This document shows positions 10,538 to 19,061 of a DNA stretch of 32,446 bases, in pieces (the stretch's first letter is position 1; each line of letters starts with the position of its first letter). The DNA is taken from positions 1 to 32,446 of the forward strand of contig CAJOHR010000016.1 of assembly GCA_905234425.1 (NCBI GenBank), in the 5' to 3' direction. The position numbers were made by a program, and so were the translations under genes. The notes below the pieces were generated by a model that had not been told where the DNA came from, did no database searches, and saw nothing but the letters and a program-made list of their open reading frames with translations. This DNA is from an uncultured Oscillospiraceae bacterium. Its GTDB lineage: Bacteria; Bacillota; Clostridia; Oscillospirales; Oscillospiraceae.

Positions 10538-10579
10538 AAAATGCCTCCGGGACGCCGCTTCCAGTCCCGGAGGCATTTT
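10538..10579. terminator. Strong bidirectional terminator before spoIVB
   Basis: A perfect 16-bp stem (AAAATGCCTCCGGGAC / GTCCCGGAGGCATTTT) with a 10-nt loop has an A-tract on the left and a T-tract on the right. It closes the glmS operon and isolates the sporulation block. Confidence 0.92.
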
Positions 10580-10624
10580 GCCGGAATGGCAAAAAGTATG
10601 CCGTCTAGTTTCCGCGAAATCAGC

Positions 10625-10631
10625 CATATTA
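10625..10631 (+). promoter_or_regulatory. Possible sigma-G-like -10 element for spoIVB
   Basis: CATATTA matches six of seven positions of the sigma-G -10 consensus CATWCTA and lies 44 nt before the spoIVB start. The expected -35 (about 10602-10607, CGTCTA) is poor. spoIVB is expressed in the forespore under sigma-F/sigma-G in Bacillus, which makes this worth marking, but the sequence support is weak. Confidence 0.25.
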
Positions 10632-10674
10632 AAACCGTGTGATTTTTGAAAAACGCGGAAGGGAGACGGTGGGC

Positions 10675-11640
10675 GTGAAACGAAAATGGATTGTGATTCT
10701 GGGCCTTCTGGCGGCGCTCTGCTGCCCTGTCCGGGCGGCGGAGATCCCCGATGCTCTGGTGGCCGTGGGCAGGGCGGTGGGCATCGACGTGAAGTGCGGC
10801 GGGCTGCTGGTGGTGGGCTTCTCCGAGGACAGTCCCGCCCGGGAGAGCGGCCTCAAGCGGGGGGATTTGATCGTCCGGGTGGACGGGGAGCCGGTGTCGG
10901 AGCCGGGAGATTTAAGGAACAAGCTCCAGGACAAGACCCAGGTGACCCTGACGGCGTCCAGGGGATGCCGGGAGCAGAGCTTTCTGGTGCCCCTCCGGGA
11001 GTCCGGCGGCGTTCGGACCATGGGGGCCAGTGTGAAAACGGAGATGGCGGGCATCGGCACGGTGACCTTTTATGACCCGGCCACGGCGGCCTTCGGGGCC
11101 CTGGGCCACGGGATCACCGAGGACGGGGCCGCGGCGCTGTTCCCTGTCCGGGACGGCTTTCTCTGCCGGGCTACGGTGGTCAGCGCTGAAAAGGGGAGAG
11201 CGGGCGCCCCGGGGATGCTCCAGGGGGCCTTCGACAGCGACGACCTTCTGGGGGTCGTAACGAAGAACACGGACAGCGGTATCTTCGGGGAACTGTACGG
11301 CAGTCTGGGCGGCCAGGTCCTGGAGGTGGGGGACCGGCGGGAGGTGGTCTGCGGTCCCGCGGAGATTCTCTGCAACGTGGAGGGGGACAAGGTGGACCGG
11401 TTTCAGGCGGAGATCCAGCGGGTCTACGACATGGGCGACAGCACGGGACGGAATATGCTGATCCGGGTGACGGACCAGCGGCTTCTGGACCGGACGGGGG
11501 GCATCGTCCAGGGGATGAGCGGCAGCCCGATTCTGCAGAACGGCAAGCTGGTGGGCGCCGTGACCCACGTCCTGGTTGCGGACCCGGAGGTGGGGTATGG
11601 GATCTTCATCGAGACCATGCTGGATGCTTGTGAGAATTAG
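10675..11640 (+). CDS. spoIVB: SpoIVB-family PDZ/S55 serine peptidase
   Basis: SpoIVB is secreted from the forespore into the space between the spore membranes, where it triggers processing of pro-sigma-K. The 321-aa protein has an N-terminal signal/anchor (KRKWIVILGLLAALCCPVRA), a PDZ domain at about residues 30-105 (GLLVVGFSEDSPARESGLKRGDLI), and the S55 peptidase domain with the catalytic-His segment FGALGHG and the catalytic-Ser motif GMSGSPIL near residue 282. GTG 10675 is chosen because GGAAGGGAG lies 9 nt upstream and it gives a clean signal peptide; GTG 10669 is an alternative. The known order recN-spoIVB-spo0A is partly kept, with an extra XRE gene before spo0A. This supports an endospore-forming host. 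Confidence 0.94.
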   Translation: MKRKWIVILGLLAALCCPVRAAEIPDALVAVGRAVGIDVKCGGLLVVGFSEDSPARESGLKRGDLIVRVDGEPVSEPGDLRNKLQDKTQVTLTASRGCREQSFLVPLRESGGVRTMGASVKTEMAGIGTVTFYDPATAAFGALGHGITEDGAAALFPVRDGFLCRATVVSAEKGRAGAPGMLQGAFDSDDLLGVVTKNTDSGIFGELYGSLGGQVLEVGDRREVVCGPAEILCNVEGDKVDRFQAEIQRVYDMGDSTGRNMLIRVTDQRLLDRTGGIVQGMSGSPILQNGKLVGAVTHVLVADPEVGYGIFIETMLDACEN

Positions 11641-11702
11641 AAACTGATTTTGCAGGGGCGCTCAAGGGAACGCAAAAAAGCAAATCAGGCAAAGAAACAT
11701 TT

Positions 11703-11709
11703 TTCGACA
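11703..11709 (-). promoter_or_regulatory. Candidate 0A box upstream of the XRE gene
   Basis: TTCGACA is the exact reverse complement of the Spo0A box TGTCGAA. It sits just before a TATACC sequence (11716-11721) and 66 nt ahead of the XRE start. The 7-mer also occurs by chance in coding DNA in this window (in gltX), so location is the main support. Confidence 0.45.
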
Positions 11710-11743
11710 TGTGATTATACCCCTCAAAAATGGTCGTGGTACT

Positions 11744-11756
11744 TGATACAGTATCA
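11744..11756. promoter_or_regulatory. 13-nt palindromic operator candidate
   Basis: TGATAC-A-GTATCA is a perfect 6-bp inverted repeat around one base. It lies 18 nt before the XRE start codon, next to the ribosome site. Its size and symmetry fit a binding site for a dimeric HTH repressor, most simply the adjacent XRE protein itself. Confidence 0.5.
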
Positions 11757-11774
11757 GCGAGAGGGGCGAGACCT

Positions 11775-11999
11775 GTGGATAGAGCCAAAGTCGGTTTGGT
11801 ATTTCGGCAGCTCCGAAAGTCGCGGGGCATGTCCCAGGAAGTGCTGAGCGGACTTGCGGGGATCGACCGGAGCCATTACAGCAAAATAGAATTGGGTCAG
11901 TGTGGATTGAGCTTGGAAACGATGCTCAAGATCGCTTATGCCCTGGATAAAAAGCCACATGAGGTCATGGAGGCCATTGAAAAAGCGCTGGAAGCTTGA
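11775..11999 (+). CDS. Small XRE/Cro-type HTH regulator
   Basis: The 74-aa protein is almost entirely one helix-turn-helix domain: VFRQLRKSRGMSQEVLSGLAGIDRSHYSKIELGQ (about residues 9-42), followed by SLETMLKIAYALDKKPHEVM. There is no C-terminal effector domain. GTG 11775 is chosen because AGAGGGG lies about 8 nt upstream; an in-frame ATG at 11730 has no good ribosome site and would place the palindrome at 11744 inside the coding region. It sits between spoIVB and spo0A, where Bacillus has no gene, with 0A boxes on both sides and a terminator overlapping its 3' end. A role in timing sporulation, like SinR in Bacillus, is inference. The domain call is firm. Confidence 0.88.
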   Translation: MDRAKVGLVFRQLRKSRGMSQEVLSGLAGIDRSHYSKIELGQCGLSLETMLKIAYALDKKPHEVMEAIEKALEA

Positions 12000-12013
12000 T
12001 CCCGCGCTTTTTT
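11980..12013 (+). terminator. Terminator after the XRE gene
   Basis: The stem AAAAAGCGC (11980-11988) pairs with GCGCTTTTT (12004-12012), with a 15-nt loop and a T run. The left arm overlaps the last XRE codons. Confidence 0.75.
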
Positions 12014-12035
12014 CATCGAGGCCGGTGGCAGGTTT

Positions 12036-12042
12036 TGTCGAA
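12036..12042 (+). promoter_or_regulatory. Candidate 0A box upstream of spo0A
   Basis: A perfect TGTCGAA lies inside a short inverted repeat (GGTTT-TGTCG-AAACC, 12032-12046), about 80 nt before the predicted transcription start. Spo0A~P control of its own gene through 0A boxes is established in Bacillus subtilis. Confidence 0.5.
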
Positions 12043-12082
12043 ACCGGAAGAAAAGTAAATCGTTAAATTGTCCCGGGAGCGA

Positions 12083-12111
12083 TTGCGGAAAAGGCATATT
12101 TATGGTAAATT
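12083..12111 (+). promoter_or_regulatory. Putative promoter for spo0A
   Basis: TTGCGG (12083-12088), a 17-nt spacer and TAAATT (12106-12111) with an extended -10 (TGG). The match is moderate. I could not make a convincing sigma-H site from the same stretch. Confidence 0.45.
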
Positions 12112-12120
12112 ATGGATACC

Positions 12121-12169
12121 GGCGGATGACACGCCGCCAAAATGCTTTTAAGAGCGCCCGCAGGGGCGC
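12121..12169 (+). promoter_or_regulatory. Two leader hairpins before spo0A
   Basis: GGCGG...CCGCC (12121-12138) and GCGCCC-GCAG-GGGCGC (12154-12169) are two short GC-rich stem-loops. The second lies right beside the ribosome site AGGGGAGGAAA. They could affect translation; no known riboswitch is recognised. Confidence 0.35.
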
Positions 12170-12184
12170 AGGGGAGGAAATACG

Positions 12185-12958
12185 ATGAATACGATTTGCA
12201 AGGTGATTATCGCCGACGGGGACGACGCCTTTGTCCTGGGCCTGAAGTCGGCGCTGGAGGAGACCGGAGGCTATGCGTTGCTGGGCAGCACGGGCAGCGG
12301 CGAGGCGGCGCTGGAGATGGTCCGGCAGAATGAGGCGGACGTGCTGATCCTGGACCCGCTGCTGACCAGACTGGACGGAATCGGTCTGCTGACGGCGCTG
12401 GCGGAGGAGGACCGGATGCCCACGGTTTTGGCGGTGTCCAGCTTTTCCAGCGCCTATCTCACCAGGAAGCTGACGGAGCTGGGCGTGGGCTGCCTCATGC
12501 GGAAGCCCTGCCGGATGGAGAACGTGATCCAGAATCTGAACATGCTCCGGCTTTCCGGAGGCCCCGGCCAATCGGACAGCGACCGCATGAGCCAGATTGA
12601 AGCCCTGGTGACCAACGTCATCCATGAGATCGGCGTCCCGGCCCACATCAAGGGCTACCAGTATGTGCGCTACGCCATTATCCTGGCGGTCCAGGATATG
12701 AACGTGATCAACTCCATCACCAAGGAGCTCTATCCCATGGTGGCCGAGCAGTTCGGCACCACGCCCTCCCGAGTGGAGCGGGCCATCCGCCACGCCATCG
12801 AGGTGGCCTGGGACCGGGGCGACCTGGAGACCTTGCAGAAGTATTTCGGCTATACGGTGTCCAACACCAAGGGAAAGCCCACCAATTCGGAATTCATCGC
12901 CCTCATCGCAGACAAGCTCCAGCTTCAGCTTCGGGGCAGCGGCCTGCTGCTGGGGTAA
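12185..12958 (+). CDS. spo0A: Sporulation response regulator Spo0A
   Basis: Spo0A is the phosphorelay-controlled master regulator of sporulation entry. The 257-aa protein has a receiver domain (residues 4-122) with phospho-acceptor D57 in [13 protein letters not shown], a switch Ser in AVSSF and the conserved Lys in RKPC. A C-terminal Spo0A DNA-binding domain follows (about 140-250), containing the highly conserved recognition-helix region [15 protein letters not shown]. The acidic pocket shows D11-G12 where Bacillus has two adjacent Asp, so metal binding may depend on D13 or D14. AGGGGAGGAAATACG sets the start. Upstream lie an 0A box, a promoter-like element and two hairpins; downstream is a hairpin terminator. 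Spo0A is diagnostic for endospore-forming Firmicutes lineages. Confidence 0.97.
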   Translation: MNTICKVIIADGDDAFVLGLKSALEETGGYALLGSTGSGEAALEMVRQNEADVLILDPLLTRLDGIGLLTALAEEDRMPTVLAVSSFSSAYLTRKLTELGVGCLMRKPCRMENVIQNLNMLRLSGGPGQSDSDRMSQIEALVTNVIHEIGVPAHIKGYQYVRYAIILAVQDMNVINSITKELYPMVAEQFGTTPSRVERAIRHAIEVAWDRGDLETLQKYFGYTVSNTKGKPTNSEFIALIADKLQLQLRGSGLLLG

Positions 12959-12965
12959 AGAAATG

Positions 12966-13007
12966 ACGGCCTGCCGCGGAGTACCAGAATGCGCCGCGAC
13001 AGGCCGT
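12966..13007. terminator. Terminator between convergent spo0A and the CxxC protein gene
   Basis: The 14-bp stem ACGGCCTGCCGCGG / CCGCGACAGGCCGT has one mismatch and a 14-nt loop. Weak T-rich sequence follows on both strands, so it may serve both genes. Confidence 0.65.
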
Positions 13008-13066
13008 TCCATTTTATGGTGAGTTAACGCTGGTTTTGTAAAGTGGGGGTTCCGCCTGCGTTTCCT

Positions 13067-13783
13067 TCATTCCTTGCTGGCGCCGGCGAGGAAGTCTGTG
13101 GACCGCTCCACCGCGTACCGGGTGTCCTCCGTCAGGGGCTTTCCCGCGTTTTCGTGGTCAAAGCTCCGGCAGAAGGCGGTGACGTCCCGCTTCAATGTCT
13201 CCATCCTGGCCTTCACCAGAGTCAGCACGTCCTTGGACAGGGCCAGATAGCTTGCCTCCGGCAGCTCCTTCTGGCCCGCCTCCAGGAGCATGGCGCCGTG
13301 CTCCAGACAGAACCAGGGCTGCTTCCGGAGCTTTTCCGGAAATGCCGGATCTTTCTTATAGATGTAGACCGTGTTGGACACGTATTTCTTTTCAAATTCC
13401 GCCACCCGATTGCAGACGTAGCAGCTTCTGGCTCTGGCCCGGAGCTCCGGACCGGGATTCTCCCCGTCGTACTTTTTGAGCTTTCCCAGCTTGCCCGGCT
13501 TTTTTCCGTCCGGGTCCGGGGTGTTTTCCCACAGGTACTGGAGATGGCTCTCCAGCATGAGGGCCAGAGACAGCCGGTTGCCCATGGACAGCATCCGGTC
13601 AAAGTGGCTCCGGCAGAAGCCGGTCTGGTTGGTGACGATGCGAATGTCCGGCTCCATCATGGCCGCGCCCATGATATAGTTAAGGCTCTGCTCCTCCAGC
13701 TTCCGCCGCAGGCGGCACAGAGGACAGCCGTCGTATTCCTCAAAGGCCTCGTTGATGGGGATGGTGTAAAGCTGCTCTGCCAT
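13067..13783 (-). CDS. Uncharacterised protein with two CxxC...CxxH modules (DUF6062-like)
   Basis: The 238-aa soluble protein contains two similar Cys/His units: C20-P-L-C23 with C57-R-S-H60, and C121-Y-V-C124 with C159-L-E-H162. The spacing inside the two units is nearly equal (34 and 35 residues between the last Cys of CxxC and the Cys of CxxH), which suggests an internal duplication and two metal (probably zinc) sites. A Lys/Gly-rich linker (about residues 92-107) separates them. I believe it matches the DUF6062 family, but I am not certain of the number; no function is known to me. ATG 13783 follows a weak GAGG site. The promoter is at 13837-13865, overlapping that of the divergent thioesterase gene. 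Confidence 0.8.
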   Translation of the reverse strand: MAEQLYTIPINEAFEEYDGCPLCRLRRKLEEQSLNYIMGAAMMEPDIRIVTNQTGFCRSHFDRMLSMGNRLSLALMLESHLQYLWENTPDPDGKKPGKLGKLKKYDGENPGPELRARARSCYVCNRVAEFEKKYVSNTVYIYKKDPAFPEKLRKQPWFCLEHGAMLLEAGQKELPEASYLALSKDVLTLVKARMETLKRDVTAFCRSFDHENAGKPLTEDTRYAVERSTDFLAGASKE

Positions 13784-13802
13784 AGTACGAAAACCTCATT
13801 TC

Positions 13803-13831
13803 TTGCGAAATCCTCAAAGTCGCGCTATAAT
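13803..13831 (+). promoter_or_regulatory. Sigma-A-type promoter for the acyl-ACP thioesterase
   Basis: TTGCGA (13803-13808), a 17-nt spacer and TATAAT (13826-13831). The predicted start near 13838 falls on the -10 of the opposing promoter. Confidence 0.7.
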
Positions 13832-13836
13832 AATTC

Positions 13837-13865
13837 ATTATACTTGTATTTCAGGAAAAAAGCAA
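13837..13865 (-). promoter_or_regulatory. Sigma-A-type promoter for the CxxC-module gene
   Basis: On the minus strand, TTGCTT (13865-13860), a 17-nt spacer and TATAAT (13842-13837). It faces the plus-strand promoter; the -10 boxes are five bases apart. Confidence 0.65.
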
Positions 13866-13878
13866 CGGAGGCGTTTTC

Positions 13879-14616
13879 ATGCAGGCGATTTTTGAGAAAA
13901 CCTTTACCATTCGCTCCACGGAGGTGGATGCGGATTCCAACTGCCGCCCCTCGGCCATTCTGGGCTTCTTCCAGGAGCTGGCCACGGACCACGCCGAGGA
14001 CCTGGGCATCACCCGGGACTATCTGGTGGAAAACTATCACGCGGTGTGGCTCCTGTCCCGGGTCTGGATGCGTCTGGACCGGCCCCTGAAAATGGGGGAG
14101 ACCATCACGGTCCGGACCTGGCACCGGGGGGCGGAAAAGCTGTTTATGTACCGGGATTTCGACATTCTCTCTCAGGGAAATGTGGTGGGCGAGGGCGTCT
14201 CGGCCTGGATCGTGGCGGATCTGGCGGACCGGAAAATGCTCCGCCCCTCCTCCGTGGAGCGGATCGTCGATTCTCCCTTTCCGGCGGAAAAGCGGAAGTC
14301 CCTGCAATTGAAGTCCCTGCACCGTCCGGGCGCGTTGGAGGACGTCTATGAAAAGACGGTCCGCTGGTCCGACGTGGACCTGAACGGCCACATGAACAAC
14401 ACGAAATACGCCGACGCGGCCATGGACGCCTTCTCCCCGGCGGAGCTCCGGGGCAGATTCCTGTCGGAAATGTACCTCAACTACACCCTGGAGTGCCGGC
14501 CCGGCGAGACAATCACCGTGTCCAGGGCCGAAACGGAGGAGGGCTTCTTTGTGGAGGGCACGGGCGGCGGCAGCCGCCGGTTCGATTCCCTGCTGAAATT
14601 TTCTTCCGAGCCTTGA
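13879..14616 (+). CDS. Acyl-ACP thioesterase (FatA/FatB-like)
   Basis: This 245-aa double-hotdog enzyme releases fatty acids from acyl carrier protein. The first hotdog (residues 1-135) shows the family pattern DADSNCRPSAILGFFQELA and GLDRPLKMGE-type strands. The second contains the catalytic signature WSDVDLNGHMNN, with D167, N169 and H171 in the DxNxH order of plant thioesterases. There is no signal peptide, so it is cytosolic. The start is set by ACGGAGGCGTTTTC. The promoter at 13803 drives it alone; the stop codon overlaps the -35 of the guaB promoter. It could set membrane acyl composition or recycle ACP; substrate length cannot be judged. Confidence 0.93.
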   Translation: MQAIFEKTFTIRSTEVDADSNCRPSAILGFFQELATDHAEDLGITRDYLVENYHAVWLLSRVWMRLDRPLKMGETITVRTWHRGAEKLFMYRDFDILSQGNVVGEGVSAWIVADLADRKMLRPSSVERIVDSPFPAEKRKSLQLKSLHRPGALEDVYEKTVRWSDVDLNGHMNNTKYADAAMDAFSPAELRGRFLSEMYLNYTLECRPGETITVSRAETEEGFFVEGTGGGSRRFDSLLKFSSEP

Positions 14617-14641
14617 CGGAACGCTGCTTTCCGAGTAGAAT
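14613..14641 (+). promoter_or_regulatory. Sigma-A-type promoter for guaB
   Basis: TTGACG (14613-14618), a 17-nt spacer and TAGAAT (14636-14641). The -35 overlaps the thioesterase stop codon (14614-14616). The leader of about 67 nt is too short for a purine riboswitch with an expression platform. Confidence 0.8.
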
Positions 14642-14696
14642 AGACAAAATAGGCAATTTGCAACCTGGGTTTCGCCGTAAAGGCAGGAGAAAATGA

Positions 14697-16187
<1,491 letters not shown>

Positions 16188-16214
16188 GCGGAATTAAAGT
16201 TTGGATTTCAGCGT

Positions 16215-16267
16215 GAAGATTGGAGAGTGGAGAGTGGAGATGATTCACTCTTCGCTCTCTGCACTTC
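16215..16267. repeat. Imperfect inverted repeat of GAGAGTGGA units
   Basis: The left arm has direct copies of GGAGAGT (16221-16238). The right arm (16244-16267) pairs with it at about 17 of 24 positions, leaving a tiny loop around GATGAT. It looks like a worn dispersed repeat in the guaB/ABC-F gap and may also act as a weak terminator. No other copy is seen here. Confidence 0.4.
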
Positions 16268-16291
16268 TTGGCAAAAAGGGAAACACAAGCT

Positions 16292-18193
16292 ATGGTAGAC
16301 ATCTATGTGAACAAACTGGTCAAGTCCTTCGAGGTGGGGAAAAACCTGCTGGACGGGCTGAGCTTTGAGGTCCAGCAGGGAGAGCGGGTAGGGCTCCTGG
16401 GCCGGAACGGCGCGGGAAAGACCACCCTGTTCCGCATTCTCACCGACGAGATCGGCTACGAGGAGGGGGACGTGGTCATCGCCCCCGGGAAAAAGGTGGG
16501 CCTCATCTCCCAGATCCCCCGGTATCCGGCGGATTATACCGTGGAGCAGGTCCTCCGCCGGGCCTTTTCCGATCTGGAGGCCATCCGCCGGAAAATGGAG
16601 GCCCTGGAGGCGGATATGGCCAAAGGGGAGCCTCAGGCCCAGACGCTCCGGGAATATGACGCTCTGACCAATCGGTATCAGACCGGCGGCGGCTACGACA
16701 TGGACGTGAACGTGGATAAAATCTGCAACGGACTGGGCATTCCGGGCGATATGCGCAGCCAGCTTTTCTCCATGCTCTCCGGCGGGGAAAAGACCCGGGT
16801 GAACCTGGCCCGGCTCCTGCTGGAGGAGACGGAGATCCTGCTGCTCGACGAGCCCACCAACCATCTGGACATGAAGAGCGTGGAGTGGCTGGAGGAGTAC
16901 CTGCTGAAGTTCAAGGGCACGGTGCTGACCATCTCCCATGACCGGTTTTTTCTCGACCGGGTGGTGACCCGTATCATCGAGCTCCGGGGCGGCAAGGCAG
17001 AGCTCTACTCCGGCAACTACTCCTTCTATGTGCAGGAGAAGGAGGCGAGGTATCAGCTTCAGCTCAAGCAGTATGAGCAGGAGCAGGCCAAGGTGGCCCA
17101 GCTCAGCTACACCATGGAGCGGATGAAGGGCTGGGGCATCAACAACCGGAGCCTCTACCGCCGGGCCATGAGCATCCAGAGCCGGATCGACCGGATCCAG
17201 CAGACCGAGCGCCCCACAAAGGAGAAGGTCATGCGGGGAAAGTTCGGGGAGAAGGAGTTCCACGGGGACGAGGTCCTGACGCTGAAGGACCTGTCCATGG
17301 GCTTTGGCGACCGGATGTTGTTCGAGCAGGTGGAGCTGCTGGTCCAGGGGGAGGAGCGCATCGCCCTCCTGGGGGACAACGGCACGGGAAAATCCACGTT
17401 TTTGAAGCTCCTGACCATGGAGGAGACGCCGAAAACGGGCCGGATCAAGTTTGGACCCTCGGTGAAAATGGCCTATCTGCCCCAGATCATCCACTTCGAC
17501 CACCCGGAGCGGAGCCTGCTGGACACCATGGTGTATGAGAAGAACTACTCCACCCAGGCGGCCCGGGACCGGCTTGGCGCCTTCCTGTTTTCGGGAGAGG
17601 ACGTGTTCAAGCCCGTGGCGGCCCTGTCCGGCGGCGAGCAGAGCCGCCTGCGGCTGTGCATGCTCATGGACGAGGACATCAACCTCCTGATCCTGGACGA
17701 GCCCACCAACCATCTGGACATTGCCTCCCGGGAGTGGATCGAAAACGCGGTGGCGGAGTATCCCGGGGCCCTGCTGTTCGTCAGCCACGACCGGTACTTC
17801 ATCGACCGGTTCGCGGAGCGGATCTGGGAGCTGGAGGATGGGCGCATCCGGGATTTTCGCTGCGGCTACGCTCAGTACCGGGAGATCAAAAAACGGGAGC
17901 AGGCTGCCCAGCCCGCGGCGAAGCAGACCCTGGAGAAAAAGCAGCGGACCGCAACCCCTGAGGCGGCCAAACGGAAAAACACCAGGAACCTGGAAAAACA
18001 GATCGCCAGACTGGAAAAGGACATCGAAAAGCAGGAGGCGGCAGTGGCGGCCTTTGATGATCAGATCCAGGAGGCGGCCACGGATTATGAGGCGCTGACG
18101 CGGCTCATGGCGGAAAAGGAACAGGCGGATCAGACGTTGGCGGAGCTCTACAGCCAGTGGGAGACCCTGTCCGCGGAGCTGGAGGAATTATGA
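16292..18193 (+). CDS. ABC-F family ATPase
   Basis: The 633-aa protein has two ABC ATPase domains and no membrane segment: Walker A GRNGAGKTT near residue 37, LSGGEKTR and LLLDEPTNHLD; then GDNGTGKST near 361, LSGGEQSRL and LILDEPTNHLD. A linker (about 240-300) joins the domains, and a C-terminal coiled coil (about 565-633, LEKQIARLEKDIEKQEAAV) follows. This architecture matches ribosome-associated ABC-F proteins of the Uup/YdiF type. They act on the translating ribosome. Some ABC-F members give antibiotic resistance, but nothing here (context, linker length) supports that. AAGGGA upstream supports ATG 16292 over TTG 16268. The next gene overlaps by ATGA. Confidence 0.93.
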   Translation: MVDIYVNKLVKSFEVGKNLLDGLSFEVQQGERVGLLGRNGAGKTTLFRILTDEIGYEEGDVVIAPGKKVGLISQIPRYPADYTVEQVLRRAFSDLEAIRRKMEALEADMAKGEPQAQTLREYDALTNRYQTGGGYDMDVNVDKICNGLGIPGDMRSQLFSMLSGGEKTRVNLARLLLEETEILLLDEPTNHLDMKSVEWLEEYLLKFKGTVLTISHDRFFLDRVVTRIIELRGGKAELYSGNYSFYVQEKEARYQLQLKQYEQEQAKVAQLSYTMERMKGWGINNRSLYRRAMSIQSRIDRIQQTERPTKEKVMRGKFGEKEFHGDEVLTLKDLSMGFGDRMLFEQVELLVQGEERIALLGDNGTGKSTFLKLLTMEETPKTGRIKFGPSVKMAYLPQIIHFDHPERSLLDTMVYEKNYSTQAARDRLGAFLFSGEDVFKPVAALSGGEQSRLRLCMLMDEDINLLILDEPTNHLDIASREWIENAVAEYPGALLFVSHDRYFIDRFAERIWELEDGRIRDFRCGYAQYREIKKREQAAQPAAKQTLEKKQRTATPEAAKRKNTRNLEKQIARLEKDIEKQEAAVAAFDDQIQEAATDYEALTRLMAEKEQADQTLAELYSQWETLSAELEEL

Positions 18194-18936
18194 AAAAGCT
18201 GTTGATACCGGCGGTGATTTTGCTGCTGGCGGGCGTGGTGATCCTGCTGATGCCCACCTTTTTTCAGATGACAGGCCTGGTGCTGATCCTGCTGGGGTTG
18301 GTGCTGGCCCTCTGGGGGATCTTATACGGCCGGGCCGGGAAGGGGGGCAGGACCCTGCTCTGGACCCTGGCTATTCTGGCCTCCGCGGGGGTGATCGGTC
18401 TGATGACCTTTATGAACCTGATTAACGACTACGGCCGCACGGACTGGCAGGAGGCCGGGAAAGCCGACTGCGCCATTGTGCTCGGCGCCGGGGTCCGGCC
18501 TGACGGGACGCCATCCCGGATCATGAACCAGCGCCTTCGGGCCGCTATGGATTTCATGGAGAAAAACCGGGAGGCTCCGGTGGTCCTCTCCGGCGGGCAG
18601 GGGGGCAACGAGCCCCGGAGCGAGGCGGAGGTCATGTACGACGCCCTGCTGAAGCTGGGAGCGGACCCGGAAAGACTGATCCTGGAGACCGAGAGCCAGG
18701 ACACCATGGAGAATCTGCGAAACAGCGCGGAGCTGCTGGGCCTGGCGCCTGACGGCCCCGCCACGGTGGCTATCATCACCAGTGAGTTCCACCAGCGCAG
18801 GGCGGCCTACCTCGCCGAAAAGCTGGGGCTCCGATCCGTTCCCGTGGCCTCCCACACGGACCAGTGGTTCTACCGGGTGAACTACACCCTCCGGGAGGCC
18901 TTTGCCATGATCAAGGACGCGCTGCTGAGACGGTAG
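18190..18936 (+). CDS. YdcF/SanA-like DUF218 membrane protein
   Basis: The 248-aa protein has three N-terminal hydrophobic segments (about residues 4-23, 27-46 and 56-80), followed by a DUF218 domain beginning ADCAIVLGAGVRPDGTPS and containing VVLSGGQGGNEPRSEA, LILETESQDTMENL and TSEFHQRRAAYLAEKLGL. The acidic and His residues in these motifs form the family's predicted active site. Relatives such as SanA and ElyC affect cell-envelope integrity; the reaction is not settled. The start overlaps the ABC-F stop (ATGA) behind GGAGGAATT, so it is translationally coupled to that gene. A short hairpin (18916-18942) overlaps its end. Confidence 0.87.
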   Translation: MKKLLIPAVILLLAGVVILLMPTFFQMTGLVLILLGLVLALWGILYGRAGKGGRTLLWTLAILASAGVIGLMTFMNLINDYGRTDWQEAGKADCAIVLGAGVRPDGTPSRIMNQRLRAAMDFMEKNREAPVVLSGGQGGNEPRSEAEVMYDALLKLGADPERLILETESQDTMENLRNSAELLGLAPDGPATVAIITSEFHQRRAAYLAEKLGLRSVPVASHTDQWFYRVNYTLREAFAMIKDALLRR

Positions 18937-18942
18937 CGCGTC
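18916..18942 (+). terminator. Terminator after the YdcF-like gene
   Basis: GACGCGCT (18916-18923) pairs perfectly with AGCGCGTC (18935-18942) around an 11-nt loop. A T-rich tail (TTTGCTTTG) follows. Confidence 0.6.
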
Positions 18943-18996
18943 TTTGCTTTGTGGAGAATTCTTCCGGAATGTGTGAATGATTCGTGTTTTTTTGTG

Positions 18997-19025
18997 TTGG
19001 ATTTTTGTGCAATGGGTAGTATAAT
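18997..19025 (+). promoter_or_regulatory. Sigma-A-type promoter for the tandem hydrolase genes
   Basis: TTGGAT (18997-19002), a 17-nt spacer and a perfect TATAAT (19020-19025). Confidence 0.75.
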
Positions 19026-19061
19026 AGCGGAGATCACCCCGGAGCAAAGGAGCCGATACCC

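Noticed and set aside
16292-18193. ABC-F protein as an antibiotic-resistance gene
   Set aside because: Housekeeping context, C-terminal coiled coil of the Uup/YdiF kind, and no resistance-type neighbours or leader peptide.
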